From Planctomycetales bacterium (GTDB lineage Bacteria; 4484-113; JAFGCY01): a stretch of DNA of 8,305 nucleotides. Position 1 is the first letter of the stretch. The number at the start of each line of letters is the position of its first letter. This document shows, in pieces, positions 1 to 6,314 of this stretch. The position numbers were made by a program, and so were the translations under genes. The stretch covers positions 1 to 8,305 of the forward strand of contig JAHEFU010000051.1 of the NCBI GenBank assembly GCA_024645305.1, written 5' to 3'. The notes beneath the pieces are model-generated. The model was not told where the DNA came from, made no database searches, and saw only the letters and a program-made list of their open reading frames with translations.

Positions 1-157
1 CTTCTACCACATCAACGAGTGCTACAAGCAGGGTGCCAGTACCAAGGAGATCGAGGAGACACTGAGCATCGGCCTCATCGTGGGAGGATCCATCACCATC
101 CCGCATATCCGCCGGGCCTTTACCGCCTGGGAGGAACTGCAGGCCGGCCGGGACTGA
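1..157 (+). CDS. Carboxymuconolactone decarboxylase / AhpD-like family protein, 3' end only
   Basis: Only the last 51 codons are present, read from base 2 to the TGA at 155-157. The visible peptide begins FYHINECYKQGAS, continues through an EIEETLSIGLIVGGS segment and ends AWEELQAGRD. The pattern of an H/C-containing helix, then K-x-G-A-(S/T)-x-x-E-I-x-E-T-L, then a glycine-rich helix is typical of the C-terminal half of the CMD/AhpD fold. Members are small helical proteins, either peroxidase-linked CxxC reductases or decarboxylases. The catalytic CxxC region, if any, lies outside the window, so the activity cannot be told. The gene converges on the histidine kinase gene with 3 bp between the stops. 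Confidence 0.72.
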   Translation, partial: FYHINECYKQGASTKEIEETLSIGLIVGGSITIPHIRRAFTAWEELQAGRD

Positions 158-167
158 GCCTCAGTCC
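151..167. repeat. Perfect palindrome spanning both convergent stop codons
   Basis: GGACTGAG-C-CTCAGTCC: two 8-bp arms around one central base. As RNA it folds to a 7-bp stem with a GCC triloop on either strand. The TGA of the CMD gene (155-157) and the TGA of the kinase gene (161-163, minus) sit symmetrically in the arms. No U-tract follows on either strand, so it is not a canonical intrinsic terminator. It could slow or stop convergent transcription, or protect both 3' ends. Confidence 0.6.
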
Positions 168-1774
168 AGCCTTCCCCGACGGATAGCATCGCCGACCACA
201 TGGACCAGCACCTCCGGCCTGCAGGGCAGCTGTACATAATCCGTTGCCAGTCCTGCGGTGAACAGGTACTGGGCTGCACTGCTTTCGGCCTCGTTCATGA
301 CGACCAGCGGAGTATGCACATTGACCCGGTGCAGGCTCTCGAGGTCACGCATCGTGCCGCTGCCCAGGTTGGCAACACTTATCAGGACCAGGGAGACCCT
401 GGACTGGTGCTCCAGGAAGATCGCCAATGCCTCATCAAGTGAATCGACAAGCAGTACCTGGTAGTCCCTGTGCTGCAGGTTCAGTCCGGTCTGGCGTCGC
501 TGTTCCTCATCAGGATCGATCACCAGCACTGCGGAATCCGTGAGCAGCTCCAGCGTCTGCGCATCATCAGGTGTCTCAATTTCGCAGCAGGGCAGGTAGA
601 TACTGAAGGTCGTGCCTGAGCCGGGAACGCTTGTGACGTCAATGAAGCCGCCATGCTCCTGGATGATTCCCTGTACGCTGCTCAGTCCCAGTCCGCGACC
701 GGACTTCTTGGTGGTGAAGTATGGACGAAAGACGTTTTTCAGGGTGCTCTCACTCATGCCCATGCCGTTGTCGCTGATTTCCATCCTCACAAAGCCCCGC
801 GCGAGGCAGGAGAGGTCCACGGCGTGTCTTAGCAGTTCTTCCTCAGTCAGTGCGGCAGGCCGGATGCGGATGCTCAGTGTGCTGACATAGGATGCAGGGT
901 CCTGCTGCAGCCTGCGTTCGTGCATTGCATCACCGGCATTCAGGCAGATATTCATGATCACCTGCTGCAGCTTCGTTGTGTCACCCGAGACTGGCTGTAC
1001 CTGCAAGAAGTCCTTTTCTATCAGCACATGCCTGCGCAGGCCGGTGCTGATGATGTTGAGCAGTTCATCCACCAGATCAGGTAGGTTGATCGGCACCCAG
1101 TCTGCCTTCTCTCCCCGTGCGTAACGCATCAGGCTGTTACTCAGGGCTGAGGCCCGCTCGGCGCACTGCTCGACGATGTCGACAAAGCGGTAGGCCTCGT
1201 GGTCCTTGCCGATTCTGTCCTTCGCGATACTGGCATTGCCAAGAATCGCCATCAGGATGTTGTTGAAGTCATGGGCGATGCCACTGGCAAGCATCCCGAC
1301 ACTTTCCAGGCGCTGGGAGTGCAGCAGCTCCCTGTTCTCCGCTTCAGTTTGCCCGTCAGCAAAGGCGGTTTTATCCTGCCGGCTTGTCTGCAGGGCACTC
1401 ATGATCCATGTATATGCAGCTTTGATAAACCTGGCTTCGCTGTCCTGCAGGATGTAACAGCCTGCCCAGCCGACACTGACTTCCTCCAGGGGCATTCTGT
1501 GCCTTTTTGAATTGGCAACAAGGACAATGGGTAGGGTCTTGTCCCTGGCATGCAGCTCCCTGACGAAGTCCAGGCCCGCCTCATCAGGCAGGTCGTCAAC
1601 AACAATGTACGCGCAGATTCCACCCTGATCGAAGATACTGCGGGCTTCCGCCGCTGACCCTGCATGCAGAATCTCCAAGCTGTGCCTGCGGAACAGTCCG
1701 GAGAATGACGGGAGGGACTCGGCTGATAGCCCCGCCAATAAGACCTGCTGATTGTGTGTTTCGTCTGCCAACAA
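161..1774 (-). CDS. Soluble hybrid histidine kinase with degenerate receiver domains at both ends
   Basis: A 537-residue cytoplasmic kinase with no membrane segment. Residues about 11-128 form a receiver-like domain. A linker leads to an NtrB-type HisKA with phospho-acceptor His168 (HDFNN, 168-172). The HATPase domain follows: N box around N275-N279, G1 box DNGMG at 335-339, F box FRPYFTTKK at 349-357, G2 box GRGLGL at 359-364. Residues about 413-530 are a second receiver-like domain. The kinase core looks intact. Receiver 1 lacks the N-terminal acidic pair and the conserved Lys, and its Asp60/Asp61 are out of register with the usual D-x4-P spacing. Receiver 2 keeps an acidic cluster (D420-E424) but has Ser466 at the phospho-acceptor position and Leu516 at the Lys position. 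The start is TTG at 1774; an in-frame stop lies 8 codons upstream and there is no clear Shine-Dalgarno. An ATG at 1799 is in another frame. No partner regulator is adjacent. Confidence 0.88.
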   Translation of the reverse strand: MLADETHNQQVLLAGLSAESLPSFSGLFRRHSLEILHAGSAAEARSIFDQGGICAYIVVDDLPDEAGLDFVRELHARDKTLPIVLVANSKRHRMPLEEVSVGWAGCYILQDSEARFIKAAYTWIMSALQTSRQDKTAFADGQTEAENRELLHSQRLESVGMLASGIAHDFNNILMAILGNASIAKDRIGKDHEAYRFVDIVEQCAERASALSNSLMRYARGEKADWVPINLPDLVDELLNIISTGLRRHVLIEKDFLQVQPVSGDTTKLQQVIMNICLNAGDAMHERRLQQDPASYVSTLSIRIRPAALTEEELLRHAVDLSCLARGFVRMEISDNGMGMSESTLKNVFRPYFTTKKSGRGLGLSSVQGIIQEHGGFIDVTSVPGSGTTFSIYLPCCEIETPDDAQTLELLTDSAVLVIDPDEEQRRQTGLNLQHRDYQVLLVDSLDEALAIFLEHQSRVSLVLISVANLGSGTMRDLESLHRVNVHTPLVVMNEAESSAAQYLFTAGLATDYVQLPCRPEVLVHVVGDAIRRGRLD

Positions 1775-1834
1775 CTCTGTACCCAGTCTTTGTCGCCATC
1801 AGGGGATGGTTATTACGTGTCCGGAACGTACTTT

Positions 1835-1840
1835 ATTTTA
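1835..1840 (-). promoter_or_regulatory. Candidate -10 box for the histidine kinase gene
   Basis: On the minus strand TAAAAT (5 of 6 matches to TATAAT) lies in an A-rich stretch of the 112-bp gap between the lipoprotein and kinase genes. It would give an untranslated leader of roughly 50 nt before the TTG at 1774. No convincing -35 box is found 16-18 bp upstream. The kinase could instead be read through from the lipoprotein gene. Confidence 0.25.
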
Positions 1841-1886
1841 TCCCTTTCTTACCCTGGTTGAGTCCTGATCGACTAATCTGGTTCAC

Positions 1887-3062
1887 TCAGTTGAATGCCT
1901 GCATGAGAATATCCTTGTACCAGACGTAGACCTGCTGGTCATCATCAGCAAAAAACAGGGAGGCATCCTCGCTGTACCAGCGGTCGTCAATGCTGAATTC
2001 ACCTGTGCCAATCTCCAGGCGGACCAGGGACTGCCGAATGCGGTCCATAAATGCCACTTGTGTCCCGAAGTGGTCAAGCGCGATGTTGAATTCCGGATCA
2101 CCCCCGATCTCCAGGTCCTTCAGGACTCCGCTTTCCGGATCCAACAGCAGCATCCGAACCTGCCGCCGGGTTTCCAGATAGTCCGGCAGCCTGGAACCGT
2201 GCAGGACCCAGGGCTCGAACTGCAGGTCCGGGCTGCTGAATTCGTAGATTACGAAAGTCTGGTCCGTGCGCAATTCGAATTGCTCCGGTTTGTCCAGGTC
2301 CAGGGTGAAAACCCGGCATTTCTCATCCCGACTGCGGGCCTCCCAGACATTGAAGTAGATCAGGCGGCCAAGGCCTGAATCCGGCAGCGCTCCGACCTGC
2401 GTGCCCGTAACGAAGATCTTCGGATCGGGCATGGCAACCCAGGGTGCAGCTTCTCCTTCCCGACTGAGGATTGACACGCCGAAAAAACTGGTGGGTACCA
2501 CGACATTGGTTCCGTCCCAGCTGTAGAAAGGCTCAAGCGAACTCAGCGCCTCCGCCGGGTGGTCGGCTGGCAGACCCTCGCAGTCCTCGTAAGGCAGTTC
2601 TCTTAGCAGGCCTGGGCCGACGCGCCAGACCCGGTTGTGCACATGCCCGTCGGGAGCCATGTAGTTAGTCGTGATCAGGCATTCATTATCCCGGGGATGA
2701 GCCGCGATGTAAGCGATGTTGTACTCGGCCCCCCGCAGCAGCTCGACTGGCTCCGCAGCCCCGTCGACTGTCAGGGCAGCCGAGTAAACGGCCTGCTCCC
2801 CTCCTGCCAGCAGGAGCTTGTAGAAAACGTAACAACCTTCCCGGCCCAGGTCGAGTGCCGCAGGAGCCCGGTTGTAGAGGGCCTTGAAGTCGATGATTGA
2901 CAATTCCCGCGGTCCATAGTGGATCGCATCAACTGTGTCCTGCCCTGCCTCGACAGGAGCAGCAGTGTTCCCTGTTTTCTCCCGGGCCGCTTCCCGGCAG
3001 CCTGCAGCCAGGAACAATGCCAAGAGCAGCACCACCAATGCGTTGCCAGTTTCCTTGCGCAT
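1887..3062 (-). CDS. Putative lipoprotein of unknown function, possibly beta-propeller-like
   Basis: A 391-residue protein that I do not recognise. Residues 1-22 are a lipoprotein signal peptide: a basic start (MRKETG), a hydrophobic core (VVLLLALF) and a lipobox LAAGC with lipidated Cys22. Arg at +2 does not suggest inner-membrane retention, so the mature protein is probably anchored in the outer membrane. It has no other membrane segment. The rest is rich in short beta-strand-like stretches ending in aromatic/hydrophobic blocks, separated by acidic turns (for example GTQVAFMD, SLFFADDDQQVYVW near the C-terminus). This resembles TolB/WD40-like propeller repeats, but that is inference from texture and not a motif match. 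The ATG at 3062 has a good Shine-Dalgarno, GGGGAG, 6 nt upstream. The kinase gene lies 112 bp downstream on the same strand. Confidence 0.7.
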   Translation of the reverse strand: MRKETGNALVVLLLALFLAAGCREAAREKTGNTAAPVEAGQDTVDAIHYGPRELSIIDFKALYNRAPAALDLGREGCYVFYKLLLAGGEQAVYSAALTVDGAAEPVELLRGAEYNIAYIAAHPRDNECLITTNYMAPDGHVHNRVWRVGPGLLRELPYEDCEGLPADHPAEALSSLEPFYSWDGTNVVVPTSFFGVSILSREGEAAPWVAMPDPKIFVTGTQVGALPDSGLGRLIYFNVWEARSRDEKCRVFTLDLDKPEQFELRTDQTFVIYEFSSPDLQFEPWVLHGSRLPDYLETRRQVRMLLLDPESGVLKDLEIGGDPEFNIALDHFGTQVAFMDRIRQSLVRLEIGTGEFSIDDRWYSEDASLFFADDDQQVYVWYKDILMQAFN

Positions 3063-3068
3063 CTTCTT

Positions 3069-3074
3069 CTCCCC
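3069..3074 (-). promoter_or_regulatory. Ribosome binding site of the unknown lipoprotein gene
   Basis: GGGGAG on the minus strand, 6 nt before the ATG at 3062-3060. It fixes the start and places the leader in the 33-bp divergent gap shared with the glycosylase gene. Confidence 0.65.
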
Positions 3075-3082
3075 ACGTCACA

Positions 3083-3088
3083 TATAAT
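3083..3088 (+). promoter_or_regulatory. Consensus -10 box just before the glycosylase gene
   Basis: A perfect TATAAT whose last base is 7 nt before the ATG at 3096. A sigma70 start normally falls about 7 nt after the -10 box, so transcription would begin at or within a base or two of the ATG. No Shine-Dalgarno lies between. No good -35 exists at 16-18 bp spacing (CATCTT at 3060-3065), and there is no TGn extension. Confidence 0.5.
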
Positions 3089-3095
3089 CGCCGGT

Positions 3096-3662
3096 ATGCC
3101 CAGCAAACGCGACCTGTCACATATCCTGGCTGGCGACGTGGTAGCTGCCGCCCGCAGCCTGCTGGGCTGCAGGCTGCTTCGCCAGATGCCGGATGGGCGA
3201 ATCCTCTCAGGCCGGATTGTGGAAACTGAAGCATATCACCAGCGTGAGCCCGGTTGTCACGCGTACAGGGGCAGGACTGCCCGGACGGAAGTGATGTTCG
3301 GACAACCCGGCCTGCTGTATGTCTACCTGATCTACGGAATTCACCATTGTGCCAATGTCGTCTGTGAGGCGGATGGTGTAGCGGCGGCGGTACTGCTCAG
3401 GGCACTGGAGCCGGAGGGTAACGCAGAGCTGCGGATGAGCGGTCCAGGACTTCTGTGCCGGGCACTGGATCTCAACAGGGAGCACAATGGAGCATTCCTG
3501 CTGGGGGAGTCAGGCAGCGTCTTCCTTCGGAAAGGGGCAATGCATGCAAATGAGAAGATAGTAAGTACCCGGCGCGTGGGCTTGTCTGTGGAGGAATCCC
3601 TCGCATGGCGCTTCCACATTGCCGGCAATCCACATGTCAGCCGGGGGCGACCTTCCCGTTGA
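3096..3662 (+). CDS. mpg: DNA-3-methyladenine glycosylase (AAG/MPG family)
   Basis: A 188-residue monofunctional base-excision glycosylase that removes alkylated or deaminated purines such as 3-methyladenine and hypoxanthine from DNA. Family landmarks are in order: RIVETEAY at 40-47, LLYVYLIYGIHHCANVV at 73-89, GPG at 116-118 and WRFHIAGNPHVSR at 171-183. By comparison with human AAG, Glu45 is the water-activating residue, Tyr47, His55 and Tyr77 line the base pocket, and Asn87 matches the pocket asparagine. The length is near the usual ~200 residues, so it looks complete. The ATG at 3096 is chosen because residues from there match the family N-terminus. The frame stays open upstream, but that DNA codes for the divergent lipoprotein. 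No Shine-Dalgarno is visible and the -10 box is immediately upstream, suggesting leaderless expression. Confidence 0.92.
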   Translation: MPSKRDLSHILAGDVVAAARSLLGCRLLRQMPDGRILSGRIVETEAYHQREPGCHAYRGRTARTEVMFGQPGLLYVYLIYGIHHCANVVCEADGVAAAVLLRALEPEGNAELRMSGPGLLCRALDLNREHNGAFLLGESGSVFLRKGAMHANEKIVSTRRVGLSVEESLAWRFHIAGNPHVSRGRPSR

Positions 3663-3838
3663 GGATTGGCACAGTTTCCTCCAGTGGAACGCCAGGTTCC
3701 CAGGACTTCCAATGCAAGAGCGTCAGGTCAAGGCGCATAGCGGGGGGATTCCCAAATAGGCTGCAACCCTCTCCCCAATCGCGGCCTGCTGCACTTCATG
3801 ATGGATAATAGGCTCGCGCAGTCATGTTTCCCCAAACT

Positions 3839-3844
3839 TATAAT
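3839..3844 (+). promoter_or_regulatory. Probable -10 box of lysS
   Basis: A perfect TATAAT, giving a predicted start near 3851 and a leader of only about 13 nt, just enough to include the Shine-Dalgarno. No good -35 box is visible at 16-18 bp (GCGCAG at 3816-3821), so it may need an activator or be a chance match. Confidence 0.45.
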
Positions 3845-3852
3845 GGCTGCCT

Positions 3853-3857
3853 GAGGT
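3853..3857 (+). promoter_or_regulatory. Ribosome binding site that decides the GTG start of lysS
   Basis: GAGGT, 6 nt before the GTG at 3864. The TGA at 3852-3854 is in the same frame as lysS and blocks any upstream start, so GTG 3864 is the first possible initiation codon. Confidence 0.7.
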
Positions 3858-3863
3858 AACACC

Positions 3864-5708
3864 GTGGATGAGAACCAGTTGAACGGCGCTGATCAGCAGC
3901 AGGAGCATGAAGGCGACTACCGCGAGATCAAGCTGCAGAAGCTCAGGGAGCTGCAGGAGGCCGGCGCGGATCCGTTCCGCCATGTGCGCTATGACCGCAA
4001 GGAATGCACAAGCGCCGTCCAGATGATGTTCACCCAGTTCGAAGGCCGGGAGGTCAGCCTCTCCGGCCGGCTTGTGGCCAAGCGGATCCACGGCAAGGCT
4101 GGCTTCGCGGACCTGCAGGATGAAAGCGGCCGGATCCAGCTGTACTTCAAGAAGAACATAGTCGGGGATGATGCCTTTGAGCTGTACAAGCAGCTGGACC
4201 TCGGCGACATCATCGGCATCAAGGGCAAGGTCTTCAAGACCCGTACGGAGCAGATTTCCATTGAGGTGGCAGAGTTCTCCCTGCTGGCAAAGATCCTCCA
4301 GACCCTGCCTGAAAAGTTTCACGGACTGACCGATGTCGACCAGCGCTACCGCCAGCGCTATGTGGACCTGATTGTCAATCGCGAGGTGCTCACACGCCTG
4401 CGCAACCGCAGCAAGGCCATCAGCGAGGTCCGCCGTTTCCTCGACAGCAAGGGCTTCCTTGAAGTGGAAACTCCGCTGCTGCATTCAACTGCAGGGGGGG
4501 CGACCGCCGAGACCTTCAAGACGCACTGGAATGTCCTGAAGGCTGACTATCACCTGCGAATTGCCATTGAACTGCATCTCAAGCGGTTGATAGTTGGCGG
4601 TTTCGAACGGGTTTATGAAATTGGCCGGGTGTTCCGCAACGAGGGTGTCTCAACGCGTCACAATCCGGAATTCACGATGCTAGAGCTTTACGAAGCCTAT
4701 GTGGACTACACGGACATCATGAAGCTCACCGAGGAGCTGGTCCAGCGCCTTGCCGAGGCCGTCTACAAGATCCGGGAAGTGCAGTACGGGGAGTACAAGC
4801 TGGACTTCAGCAAGCCTTTCGCGCGGCTGACGTTCAATGAGGCGATGGAGAAGTGGGCAGGCGTGGGCCTGGACCGGCTGCGCACGCTGGAGGATGTCAG
4901 GCATGAAGCGGACCGGCTGGAGATCAAGCTGCCGGAGGACCGCGGCTATGAAGCCTGCCTGGATGAGATCTTCAAGGAGAAGGTCGAGCCGAACCTGATC
5001 CAGCCGACATTCATTTACGATTACCCGAAGGGACTGTCACCGCTGGCCAAGGGCCACCCTGACAACCCGGAGCTGACGTACCGCTTCGAGCTGTTCATCG
5101 CCACCATGGAAATTGCCAACAGCTTCAGTGAGTTGAACGACCCGATTGAGCAGCGCGCCAGGTTCGAGGATCAGATCCGCGACCGTGTGCCGGATGCCCT
5201 GCTGGCGGATTGCCAGGCGGAGAAGGAGCTGTATGAGGTGGGTACTGAGGACAAGGCCGGTGTCCCGCTGAGCGTTAAGGCCCAGCAGGCCCTGACCCAG
5301 TTCGAGAACCTGCTCGTGTGGATCAGTGCCAATGAGGGCAACGAGAAGACCGGGTTTGACAGCATGCCTGAGGCGAACCTGGTACCATGGCTGATTGAGT
5401 TCAATGAGGCCCTGTCCCTGCTTGGACTGCGACATCCCAGACTGCAGACAGTGGATGCGGGTGCCCGGATACTGCGGCGCGTGGCCGCAGACTATTCCAT
5501 GCCCGGCAAGCAGGAGCTGCTGGCGGCCTTTGCTCGCAGCGACGAGTACGCTTCAGCAGAGCTGGATGAGGATTTCCTCAATGCCCTGGAGTACGCCATG
5601 CCGCCAACCGGGGGGCTGGGGATCGGCATTGACAGGCTGATCATGGTGCTCAGTGGTACGCCGGCGATCCGTGAAGTAATTGCCTTCCCGCAACTGAAGG
5701 GGATGTGA
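3864..5708 (+). CDS. lysS: Lysyl-tRNA synthetase, class II, with a large insertion
   Basis: Charges tRNA-Lys with lysine using ATP, in the cytoplasm. This one has 614 residues against about 500 for typical bacterial LysRS. Domains in order: a charged N-terminal helix (about 18-33); an OB-fold anticodon-binding domain (about 63-150, with VSLSGRLVAKRIHGKAGF); the class II catalytic domain with motif 1 near 189-206 (GFLEVETPLL), motif 2 near 246-279 (VFRNEGVSTRHNPEFTMLE), the lysine-site segment EIANSFSELNDP (416-427) and motif 3 GLGIGIDRL (584-592). All signature motifs are intact. The excess lies between RARFEDQ and LDEDFL, where E. coli LysS has about 14 residues and this protein has about 130. 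FIATME (411-416) replaces the enteric FIGGRE, so this is not a close E. coli-type LysRS. The usual prfB neighbour is absent here. The next gene follows after 45 bp on the same strand. Confidence 0.96.
   Translation: MDENQLNGADQQQEHEGDYREIKLQKLRELQEAGADPFRHVRYDRKECTSAVQMMFTQFEGREVSLSGRLVAKRIHGKAGFADLQDESGRIQLYFKKNIVGDDAFELYKQLDLGDIIGIKGKVFKTRTEQISIEVAEFSLLAKILQTLPEKFHGLTDVDQRYRQRYVDLIVNREVLTRLRNRSKAISEVRRFLDSKGFLEVETPLLHSTAGGATAETFKTHWNVLKADYHLRIAIELHLKRLIVGGFERVYEIGRVFRNEGVSTRHNPEFTMLELYEAYVDYTDIMKLTEELVQRLAEAVYKIREVQYGEYKLDFSKPFARLTFNEAMEKWAGVGLDRLRTLEDVRHEADRLEIKLPEDRGYEACLDEIFKEKVEPNLIQPTFIYDYPKGLSPLAKGHPDNPELTYRFELFIATMEIANSFSELNDPIEQRARFEDQIRDRVPDALLADCQAEKELYEVGTEDKAGVPLSVKAQQALTQFENLLVWISANEGNEKTGFDSMPEANLVPWLIEFNEALSLLGLRHPRLQTVDAGARILRRVAADYSMPGKQELLAAFARSDEYASAELDEDFLNALEYAMPPTGGLGIGIDRLIMVLSGTPAIREVIAFPQLKGM
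5175..5564 (+). other. Expanded linker / inserted domain within lysS
   Basis: Encodes LysRS residues 438-567, between the FSELND segment and the pre-motif-3 helix. Roughly 115 residues exceed the family norm. The stretch is in frame, has no stop and uses the same codon style as its flanks. It reads as mainly helical: charged amphipathic segments around 444-459 and 469-490 (ending LLVWISAN), 504-523 (LVPWLIEFNEALSLLGL), 531-544 and 549-565. It has no zinc-cysteine cluster (one Cys, 450) and no intein splice residues. I do not recognise the fold. Confidence 0.7.
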
Positions 5709-5712
5709 CCAC

Positions 5713-5734
5713 CATCCGCGAATCTTCACGGATG
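5713..5734 (+). repeat. Hairpin between lysS and the CHAD genes
   Basis: CATCCG (5713-5718) pairs with CGGATG (5729-5734). An internal mismatch is followed by GA/TC pairs, closing on a 4-nt loop. It begins 4 bp after the lysS stop codon. There is no T-run after it, so it is not a standard intrinsic terminator. It may attenuate or process a lysS-CHAD transcript. Confidence 0.4.
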
Positions 5735-5739
5735 CAGGT

Positions 5740-5745
5740 TAGAAT
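5740..5745 (+). promoter_or_regulatory. Candidate -10 box before the CHAD genes
   Basis: TAGAAT (5 of 6) ends 8 nt before the ATG at 5754. No -35 box or extended -10 is visible. If used, it would give an almost leaderless mRNA, as proposed for mpg. Cotranscription with lysS is an equally good reading. Confidence 0.25.
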
Positions 5746-5753
5746 GAGCAGCG

Positions 5754-6314
5754 ATGCCGGATCAGATGCCTGAACAGCAAGTTGGCGAAATGCCGGTATT
5801 CAGCAGTCCCCGCTTTCCAGCGAACCTCGACACAGAGCCTTCCGCTGACTGGCAATTCAGCCACTGGTGCCAGTTCATCCTGCTGCGCTACATGCGTGAA
5901 CTGCTGGAACAGCGAGAAGTGGTCTGGCGCAATGAGCAGGTGGAGGGTGTTCACCAGATCCGCGTGGCGGCCCGGCGACTGCGCACCGCCCTGCAGACCT
6001 TCAGTGCACTGTGGGACAGTTCCGCTGTCAGGCAGCATGCGAAATACCTGGCACGCTTTGCCGACACTTTTGGTGTGGCACGGGACCTGGATGTGATGAT
6101 CCTTTACCTCGAAGCCCAGCTGCACGGAGCGCACCGGGAACGGCGCGCAGCCCTGGAGTGGATGTTGGAACGCAAACGCAGACTGCGGGCCGCACAGCAG
6201 CCCATGCTGGAGGAGGCCCTCCTGAAGCTTGAGGAGGACGGTTACCCAGCCGCGTTCGTGGAATTCTTTTCCAGCAATCCCTGCGATCTGGCAACAGAGG
6301 ACGGGCAGCGATGA
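5754..6314 (+). CDS. CHAD-domain protein, N-terminal half
   Basis: A 186-residue, mostly helical basic protein holding the first of the two internal repeats of a CHAD domain. The hallmark is HQIRVAARRLRT (67-78), a His/Arg-rich helix whose basic residues contact polyphosphate in studied CHAD proteins, followed by FGVARDLDVM (106-115). It lacks the second repeat, which is on the next ORF. The stop TGA at 6312-6314 overlaps the next ATG (ATGA), so the two halves are probably made together by translational coupling. No CYTH domain is attached, unlike many CHAD proteins. The start ATG 5754 has no clear Shine-Dalgarno; in-frame ATGs at 5766 and 5790 are alternatives. The gene follows lysS by 45 bp. 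Likely role: polyP binding, inferred from family and from the ppx neighbour. Confidence 0.82.
   Translation: MPDQMPEQQVGEMPVFSSPRFPANLDTEPSADWQFSHWCQFILLRYMRELLEQREVVWRNEQVEGVHQIRVAARRLRTALQTFSALWDSSAVRQHAKYLARFADTFGVARDLDVMILYLEAQLHGAHRERRAALEWMLERKRRLRAAQQPMLEEALLKLEEDGYPAAFVEFFSSNPCDLATEDGQR

Larger units (their letters stand above)
3663..3863. other. Noncoding gap between mpg and lysS
   Basis: About 200 bp with no supportable gene. It holds a small perfect inverted repeat, GGAAC-GCCAG-GTTCC (3686-3700), too weak and without a T-run to be called an intrinsic terminator. It also holds the probable lysS -10 box and ribosome binding site at its right end. No tRNA or other structured RNA is recognisable. 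Confidence 0.5.

Noticed and set aside
1596..1799. Separate 67-codon minus-strand gene starting at ATG 1799
   Set aside because: It overlaps the kinase N-terminus in another frame, has no Shine-Dalgarno and no recognisable motif. It remains only as a hint that the kinase start is uncertain.
2919..3095. 59-residue N-terminal extension of the glycosylase
   Set aside because: The frame is open, but this DNA codes for the lipoprotein signal peptide on the other strand, and the promoter -10 box lies within it; family alignment begins near the ATG at 3096.
3686..3700. Intrinsic terminator after the glycosylase gene
   Set aside because: The stem is only 5 bp, the loop 5 nt, and no T-run follows.
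3822..4484. Antisense open frame of 220 codons on the minus strand inside lysS
   Set aside because: It lies opposite a clearly conserved LysRS coding region, its sequence shows no recognisable domain, and long antisense frames are common in such codon usage.
5175..5564. Intein within lysS
   Set aside because: The insert is too short for a typical intein, lacks a Cys/Ser at its start and a terminal His-Asn followed by Cys/Ser/Thr, and is not located in a catalytic motif.
6233..6314. Programmed -1 frameshift joining the CHAD halves
   Set aside because: The required direction is -1, but no X-XXY-YYZ slippery heptamer is in phase in the usable interval; ATGA coupling explains the arrangement more simply.
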